Source: Pluralibacter gergoviae ATCC 33028 = NBRC 105706 (GTDB lineage Bacteria > Pseudomonadota > Gammaproteobacteria > Enterobacterales > Enterobacteriaceae). Taken from it: a stretch of DNA of 64,000 bases. Position numbers and translations under genes: made by a program. Shown one piece after another: positions 59,913 through 64,000 of this stretch. The stretch lies in assembly GCF_001598855.1 (NCBI RefSeq), contig NZ_BCZS01000008.1, forward strand, positions 124,001-188,000. The letters are read 5' to 3'. Below the pieces are notes generated by a model. That model did not search any database and had not been told where the DNA came from. It worked only from the letters and a program-made list of their open reading frames with translations. Positions within the stretch are counted from its first letter, which is position 1. Every line of letters begins with the position of its first letter.

Positions 59913-60437
59913 TTAGTTGTAAGCCAGGGTAAAGTTAGCGATGGAGGTAAAGTCCCCGGGCGTAACCGCAGAAGAGCCGTCCCCCTGGAGATAAGCGGCA
60001 AAGCGCAGCTGGTTCGAACCGTCGTGCAGCGCGGGGGCGCTATAGGCTGTGCCCAGTTTTATTGGCGTACCTGCGGCGTCGGTGAGCGCGATCGTTGCCC
60101 CCTTTGCCGAGCCAGAAATCCCCAACTGGTCGGGGTTGCTTTCCGTCCCGATACCGGTAAAGGTAATTTCGACATTTTTAGCCGTTGTTAAGGCGCACTT
60201 TTCCAGATTGATAGAGAAACTGGTTGGTGTAGATGTGCCGCTATTTATCAGCGTAGCGCTGGATATTGCGCCGAGCTTGACGGTCTGTTCTTCAGAGTCC
60301 GGGTTGATAGAGCAGGGGGCATCAATAATTGCGCCTTTAAAATGAATAATCCCGTGGCCCTCATCTTTTGCCGCCGCCGCCGTTCCGGCGAACACTACTC
60401 CTGAGAGTATGGCTATGGCGCATGCTGAAACCTTCAT
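59913..60437 (-). CDS. Major fimbrial subunit (type 1-like pilin)
   Basis: A 174-residue pilin. The signal peptide ends near AAA-KD (23). A donor strand (GIIHFKGAII) precedes the disulfide cysteines C42 and C81; the protein ends SIANFTLAYN, the usual penultimate-tyrosine end. Between the cysteines is a Ser/Thr/Pro-rich loop, NSGTSTPTSF (65-74). That is a plausible O-glycosylation site for the transferase encoded downstream (inference). It is the first gene of the operon, 196 bp before the usher gene. Confidence 0.9.
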   Translation of the reverse strand: MKVSACAIAILSGVVFAGTAAAAKDEGHGIIHFKGAIIDAPCSINPDSEEQTVKLGAISSATLINSGTSTPTSFSINLEKCALTTAKNVEITFTGIGTESNPDQLGISGSAKGATIALTDAAGTPIKLGTAYSAPALHDGSNQLRFAAYLQGDGSSAVTPGDFTSIANFTLAYN

Positions 60438-61262
60438 AATAAAACCTCTTCGTTATTGTTTAAGTCAAATAGCGGCAGAATGCGGGTACAACAGCGCGGT
60501 GCATGCTGCTGCCGGAACGTAATTACTTTGTCATTATTTTTTATAAATCAGTTGACGGGGATGCTTATTGTTAACGCATCAAAGTCAGGCGGGCTTATTT
60601 TTAAAAAAAGTGACTAAAGCTGTCAATTAACGTATTTATGTGACGAGATTGAGTGCAACTGCATGATTTATAATATGTTCAAGTTAATTTGAATGTTACC
60701 CGTATCTTTGGTGTGGTTACATCTGCTGAAGAGCCACTTTTTTGTGGATGATCTATCTGGATTTTATTTATGTTTTGTTTATTTTAGGTGTTAAAATTCG
60801 TTTTACGCCATTTTGTGACATTACATGTTGTTATATACATTGATTGTGGTTTTTTATTTTACCATCATTTGTTTTTAACTAATATGTAACAATTAATCGC
60901 CGGAAAGTATAATCACCCGTTATGATACCGGTAAACATAAGGTGTGGGCGGCAAGCGTTTTGCAACATATTTAAAACATGGCCGGTTGTTTTTAGGAATT
61001 GTCATGAGATAAAGATTTTTTGCCAATTTTTTACTTCTCGTTGACGTCGGGAAGAAAATCATTTTGAGGAGGAATATTCCTATTCCATACTGATTGATGG
61101 GGACGCGCTGAGGCTATTTTTGTTAAAATTATTAATAGCGGGCTATCTAATTAGCCTGCTACCGATAAATAAACAGAAAATTCAGAGTGCATCAGAACGG
61201 AGCGTGTGGATGAAGCGGGGCGCTCGCAGCCGATGCAGGGGCTGTCTGAAGGATAAGCGCAG
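60438..61262. other. Long AT-rich region upstream of the fimbrial operon
   Basis: About 825 bp with no convincing gene and a sharp drop in GC content, the type of DNA that H-NS and Hha silence. It should hold the operon's control elements. It contains one GATC only (60750) and no recognisable recombinase-type inverted repeats. Confidence 0.65.
60598..60626 (-). promoter_or_regulatory. Candidate promoter of the fimbrial operon
   Basis: On the minus strand TTGACA (60626-60621), a 17-bp spacer and TAAAAA (60603-60598). The -35 is perfect and the -10 matches four of six. The leader to the major pilin ATG would be about 150 nt. Confidence 0.4.
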
Positions 61263-61302
61263 AAAAAGCGTCCCCTTTCTCCAGGGACTGAAGAAAAGGG
61301 GG
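61263..61302 (-). terminator. Terminator of qmcA-ybbJ
   Basis: On the minus strand a CCCCTTTTCT ... AGAAAGGGG hairpin with one bulged base, then ACGCTTTTT, just after the ybbJ stop. Confidence 0.65.
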
Positions 61303-61315
61303 ATATGTGCTCTGG

Positions 61316-61774
61316 CTAATGCGCGCTCGCCCCGATCCGCAGCGTAATCCCCTCCACGGCGAGGACCTCCACGCAGCTGCCGGCCGGCAGGTCGCTGTCG
61401 GCAACCACCCGCCAGGTGCCGTCTCCTATCCGCATATGTCCGCGGCCGTTAACGAGCGCGCTGTCAAGGGTAAACGTCTGACCCACCAGTTGCTGCCCCC
61501 GCTGATTAAGCAGGTCGTGGGCGCCGGGCTGGCGCTTTACCCGCAGGCTCAGCCAGCGCCACCACAGCCAGGTGGCAACCAGCGTCAGCGCGGCAAATAG
61601 CGCGCCCTGCCACTCCCAGCCGAGCGGCAGCAGCCAGATGAGCAGGCCGGTGACGATCGCGGCAACGCCGCTCCACAGCAGGTAGCCGCTACCGCCAAGC
61701 ATCTCCGCCGCCAGCAGCAGGCCGCCGAGGCTCAGCCAGAAAATATGCGGATGGGCGAGAATTGCCTCTGTCAT
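61316..61774 (-). CDS. ybbJ: YbbJ, NfeD-like membrane protein
   Basis: A 152-residue NfeD-family protein. Two to three hydrophobic helices (about 10-70) are followed by a small OB-fold domain ([26 protein letters not shown]). NfeD partners work with SPFH proteins; here the ATG overlaps the qmcA stop by 4 bp (ATGA), so the pair is coupled. Both belong to membrane microdomain scaffolds. Exact role unknown. Confidence 0.93.
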   Translation of the reverse strand: MTEAILAHPHIFWLSLGGLLLAAEMLGGSGYLLWSGVAAIVTGLLIWLLPLGWEWQGALFAALTLVATWLWWRWLSLRVKRQPGAHDLLNQRGQQLVGQTFTLDSALVNGRGHMRIGDGTWRVVADSDLPAGSCVEVLAVEGITLRIGASAH

Positions 61775-62688
61775 GGTTTTTTCCGCTCGCCGCTGCTGGT
61801 GTTAATCAGTTCGCTGATGCCGGCGATGGAGCCCATCAGGCTGCTGGCGTCCAGCGGCATCATCACGACTTTGCTGTTGTTGGCGGAGCCAATCTTCTGC
61901 AGCGCGTCAGTGTACTTCTGCGCCACGAAGTAGTTAACGGCCTGAATATCGCCGGCGGCAATCGCCTCGGAGACCATCTGCGTCGCCCGGGCCTCCGCCT
62001 CGGCGGAGCGCTCGCGCGCCTCGGCCTGTAAAAACGCCGACTGGCGGTCGCCTTCCGCCTTGAGGATCTGCGACTGCTTTTCACCTTCCGCCTTCAGGAT
62101 CTCCGCCTGGCGCACGCCCTCCGCTTCCAGGATGTAGGCGCGCTTGGTGCGCTCGGCCTTCATCTGGGCGTTCATCGAGGCGATAAGCTCGGCCGGCGGG
62201 CGCACGTCGCGGATCTCGATGCGGGTAACCTTAATGCCCCACGGATTGGTCGCTTCATCGACGATGTGCAGCAGGCGGGTGTTGATGCTGTCGCGCTGGG
62301 AGAGCATTTCGTCCAGCTCCATCGAACCCAGTACGGTGCGGATATTGGTCATGGTCAGGTTAATGATTGCCAGCTCGAGGTTGCTGACCTCGTAGGCGGC
62401 CTTCGGCGCGTCGATGACCTGGATGAAGCACACCGCGTCGATGGTGACGTTGGCGTTATCTTTGGAAATCACCTCCTGAGAGGGTATATCCAGCACCTGC
62501 TCCATCATATTGATCTTGCGGCCGATGCGATCCATAAACGGCACCACCAGATTGAGACCCGGCTGCAGGGTGGCGGTGAAGCGCCCGAAGCGCTCAACCG
62601 TCCACTGGAATCCCTGCGGGACAATCTTGACCCCGGCAGCGACGACGACCAGGGCAACAAAAATTAATACGGGGATAAAGATAAGCAC
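61771..62688 (-). CDS. qmcA: QmcA, SPFH/band-7 membrane protein
   Basis: A 305-residue SPFH protein of E. coli length. The start is GTG 62688, preceded by a perfect AGGAGG, giving [19 protein letters not shown], a single N-terminal membrane anchor. The SPFH domain (about 25-190) is followed by a coiled coil rich in EAE/AEGEKQ repeats (190-250). It forms large oligomeric cages in the inner membrane and is linked to FtsH control in E. coli. Upstream of ybbJ. Confidence 0.95.
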   Translation of the reverse strand: MLIFIPVLIFVALVVVAAGVKIVPQGFQWTVERFGRFTATLQPGLNLVVPFMDRIGRKINMMEQVLDIPSQEVISKDNANVTIDAVCFIQVIDAPKAAYEVSNLELAIINLTMTNIRTVLGSMELDEMLSQRDSINTRLLHIVDEATNPWGIKVTRIEIRDVRPPAELIASMNAQMKAERTKRAYILEAEGVRQAEILKAEGEKQSQILKAEGDRQSAFLQAEARERSAEAEARATQMVSEAIAAGDIQAVNYFVAQKYTDALQKIGSANNSKVVMMPLDASSLMGSIAGISELINTSSGERKKP

Positions 62689-62792
62689 CAAAAACCTCCT
62701 GTTTTTTGCTTCAGCGCACGGCGGGCGTACCGGGCTACGGCGGGCAGTATAACTTTTATCCACCACCGGGTGAACGTCCGGATACTGCCCAT

Positions 62793-62821
62793 AAAAAAGC
62801 CTTCTCGCGGGGAGAAGGCTT
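62793..62821 (-). terminator. Terminator of cnoX
   Basis: AAGCCTTCTC / GAGAAGGCTT stem with loop GCGGG. On the minus strand it runs into six T residues (complement of 62793-62798), 22 bp after the cnoX stop. Confidence 0.88.
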
Positions 62822-62842
62822 GACGATCTGCGCTAACGCCTG

Positions 62843-63697
62843 TCAGTACAGCAGAGAGTAGAGCTGGCGGCGGTATTTTGACGCCAGCGCGTCGCCGGTG
62901 CCGAGCGCGGCGAGGATCTCCTGCAGCATCTTGCGGGCCTGGCCGTCGGCGGCGCCGAGATCTTTGCGCAGGTGGCTGAACAGCAGCTCCAGCGCCTCTT
63001 CATTGCGGCCCACCTGGTGCAGCTGCAGCGCCAGCTGCGAGGCGAGGGCGGCATCGTCCGGGCTGGCGGCAACCTGCTGCTGCAGCTGCTGGATTTCCGG
63101 CGTGTCCGCCGCTTGCTTCAGCAGCTCAATCTGCGCCACCAGGCCCTGGTAGCGGGTGTCCTGATCCTGCAGCGGGATGGTTTTCAGCGTTGCTTCAGCC
63201 TCTTCAGAGCGGTTGAGGGCGATCTGGGTTTCCGCCAGCAGCAGGCCAATCTGGCTCTCCTGATTCGACAGCTGCCAGGCCTCCTTCAGCAGCGGCAGCG
63301 CTTCGGCGTGCTTGCCCTCCTGCATCAGCGCCATCGCTTCCTGGGCCTTCAGCTCCTCTTCGCGGGGCAGCACTTTATCCAGCAGCGCGCGGATGGCCTC
63401 TTCCGGCTGCGGCCCCTGGAAGCCGTCAACCGGCTGACCGTTCTGGAAAAGATAGACGGTCGGAATGGCGCGCAGGCCGAACTGGGAGGCGATCATCTGC
63501 TCGGCGTCGCAGTCCACTTTGGCCAGAATAAACTGGCCGTTGTACTGGGCGGCCAGCTTGTCGAGTACCGGGTCGAGCTCCTGGCAGTGCTGGCTGCGGG
63601 CAGACCAGAAATAAAACAGCACCGGGACGGTCATCGACTGGTCCAGGGTCTGGTGCAGGTTAGCTTCAGTAATGTTGACGATATTCTGTGCAGACAT
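62843..63697 (-). CDS. cnoX: CnoX (YbbN), chaperedoxin
   Basis: A 284-residue protein of E. coli length. The N-terminal thioredoxin domain (1-110) has the redox motif region [10 protein letters not shown], so the usual CxxC is SxxC and it lacks thioredoxin activity. The C-terminal half consists of TPR helices. In E. coli it is a holdase activated by hypochlorous acid that hands substrates to GroEL and DnaK. It lies upstream of qmcA; fetAB, which separate them in K-12, are absent. Confidence 0.95.
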   Translation of the reverse strand: MSAQNIVNITEANLHQTLDQSMTVPVLFYFWSARSQHCQELDPVLDKLAAQYNGQFILAKVDCDAEQMIASQFGLRAIPTVYLFQNGQPVDGFQGPQPEEAIRALLDKVLPREEELKAQEAMALMQEGKHAEALPLLKEAWQLSNQESQIGLLLAETQIALNRSEEAEATLKTIPLQDQDTRYQGLVAQIELLKQAADTPEIQQLQQQVAASPDDAALASQLALQLHQVGRNEEALELLFSHLRKDLGAADGQARKMLQEILAALGTGDALASKYRRQLYSLLY

Positions 63698-63754
63698 AGG
63701 GATTCTCGTTAGTCAGTTTAGGTTCTACATGGGGGCAAAGCGCGGCGCTTCAAC

Positions 63755-64000
63755 TCAGCCCTGCAGAATTTTGTCCATCAGCCGGTCCGGCAGCAGGCGC
63801 TTGAGCAGCCTGACCGCGTGGGTGACCATCGTCACCGGATAGCGCACTTTCGGCCGCGGGCTGGTAAAGGCGTGGCGCACCTTTTCCACGACCGCCTCCG
63901 GCCCCAGCGTAAAGCGGGCGGCAATGCCCGGATTCTTCACCGGCCTGTCCGCTTCGCCCTGGGTGACGTTATCGGTAAAGCGGGTGCGAATTGGCCCCGG
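63755..64000 (-). CDS. ybbO: YbbO, short-chain dehydrogenase/reductase (C-terminal part)
   Basis: Only the last 81 residues are inside the window; the gene continues past the right edge. The visible part starts PGPIRTRFTDNV, the segment after the SDR catalytic site, and ends LMDKILQG like E. coli YbbO (269 residues). The family binds NADP and reduces aldehydes. Partial because of the window end, not a truncation. Confidence 0.92.
   Translation of the reverse strand, partial: PGPIRTRFTDNVTQGEADRPVKNPGIAARFTLGPEAVVEKVRHAFTSPRPKVRYPVTMVTHAVRLLKRLLPDRLMDKILQG

Noticed and set aside
60438-61262. Pap-like Dam/Lrp phase switch before the fimbrial operon
   Set aside because: That switch needs two GATC sites about 100 bp apart. 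Only one GATC (60750) is present in the region.
60438-61262. Invertible promoter element as in fim
   Set aside because: No matching inverted repeats flank a promoter-sized segment by eye, and no recombinase gene lies in or next to the locus.

Overview
The window is chromosomal DNA of a GC-rich member of the Enterobacteriaceae. The gene order decR-mdlAB-glnK-amtB-tesB-ybaY-atl-ffs ... maa-hha-tomB-acrBA-acrR-mscK-rsmS-priC-ybaN-apt-dnaX-ybaB-recR-htpG-adk-hemH-gsk ... ybaL-fsr-ushA-ybaK-chiX-ybaP-copA-cueR ... ybbJ-qmcA-cnoX-ybbO is the backbone known from E. coli K-12. Protein lengths are almost identical to K-12, but the coding sequence is more GC-rich. Accessory genes such as a MocR/YczE pair, rpmE2-rpmJ2, an orphan FliB-like protein and a pirin suggest a Klebsiella/Enterobacter-like genus. 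I cannot fix the species from the sequence alone.

Layout. 0-3 kb: an orphan FliB-like protein and a PLP-dependent cysteine desulfhydrase/synthase-like gene divergent from decR. 3-10.7 kb: ABC exporter mdlAB, the nitrogen-controlled glnK-amtB operon with a perfect sigma-54 core promoter, tesB, ybaY, atl and the 4.5S RNA gene ffs. 10.9-16.5 kb: an accessory zone with an AT-rich orphan glycosyltransferase, an overlapping ribbon-helix-helix/small-protein pair, a yczR-yczE pair, the zinc-independent ribosomal proteins L31B/L36B behind a Zur-like box, and a GNAT enzyme. 16.6-24 kb: ylaC, maa, hha-tomB and acrAB/acrR. 24-31.9 kb: mscK, rsmS, priC, ybaN, apt, dnaX (with its programmed -1 frameshift site) and ybaB. 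32-34 kb: a LysR regulator and a pirin inserted between ybaB and recR. 34-39.9 kb: recR, htpG (sigma-32 promoter), adk, hemH, gsk. 39.9-41.5 kb: a hipBA toxin-antitoxin operon behind four regularly spaced operator-like repeats. 41.6-51.1 kb: ybaL, fsr, ushA, ybaK, the small RNA ChiX, ybaP, copA and cueR. 51.1-60.4 kb: a complete chaperone-usher fimbrial operon on the minus strand. 61.3-64 kb: ybbJ-qmcA, cnoX and the 3' part of ybbO.

The most interesting element is the fimbrial operon. Its order is major pilin, usher, chaperone, three minor pilins, two-domain tip adhesin, then a polytopic membrane protein with the hallmarks of a PglL/PilO-type O-oligosaccharyltransferase, then a LuxR-type regulator. 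The transferase gene overlaps the adhesin gene by 4 bp, so the two are probably translationally coupled. This predicts a chaperone-usher fimbria one or more of whose subunits is O-glycosylated in the periplasm by a dedicated enzyme. The family is classically tied to type IV pilins and general O-glycosylation, so this pairing merits a close look.

Regulatory sites readable in the sequence include the sigma-54 and NtrC-like sites of glnK, the AcrR operator, the CueR operator, a Zur-like box, the sigma-32 promoter of htpG, the ffs promoter, hipB operators with an exact 28-bp period, and a 33-bp-spaced direct repeat between yczR and yczE that matches how MocR regulators bind.
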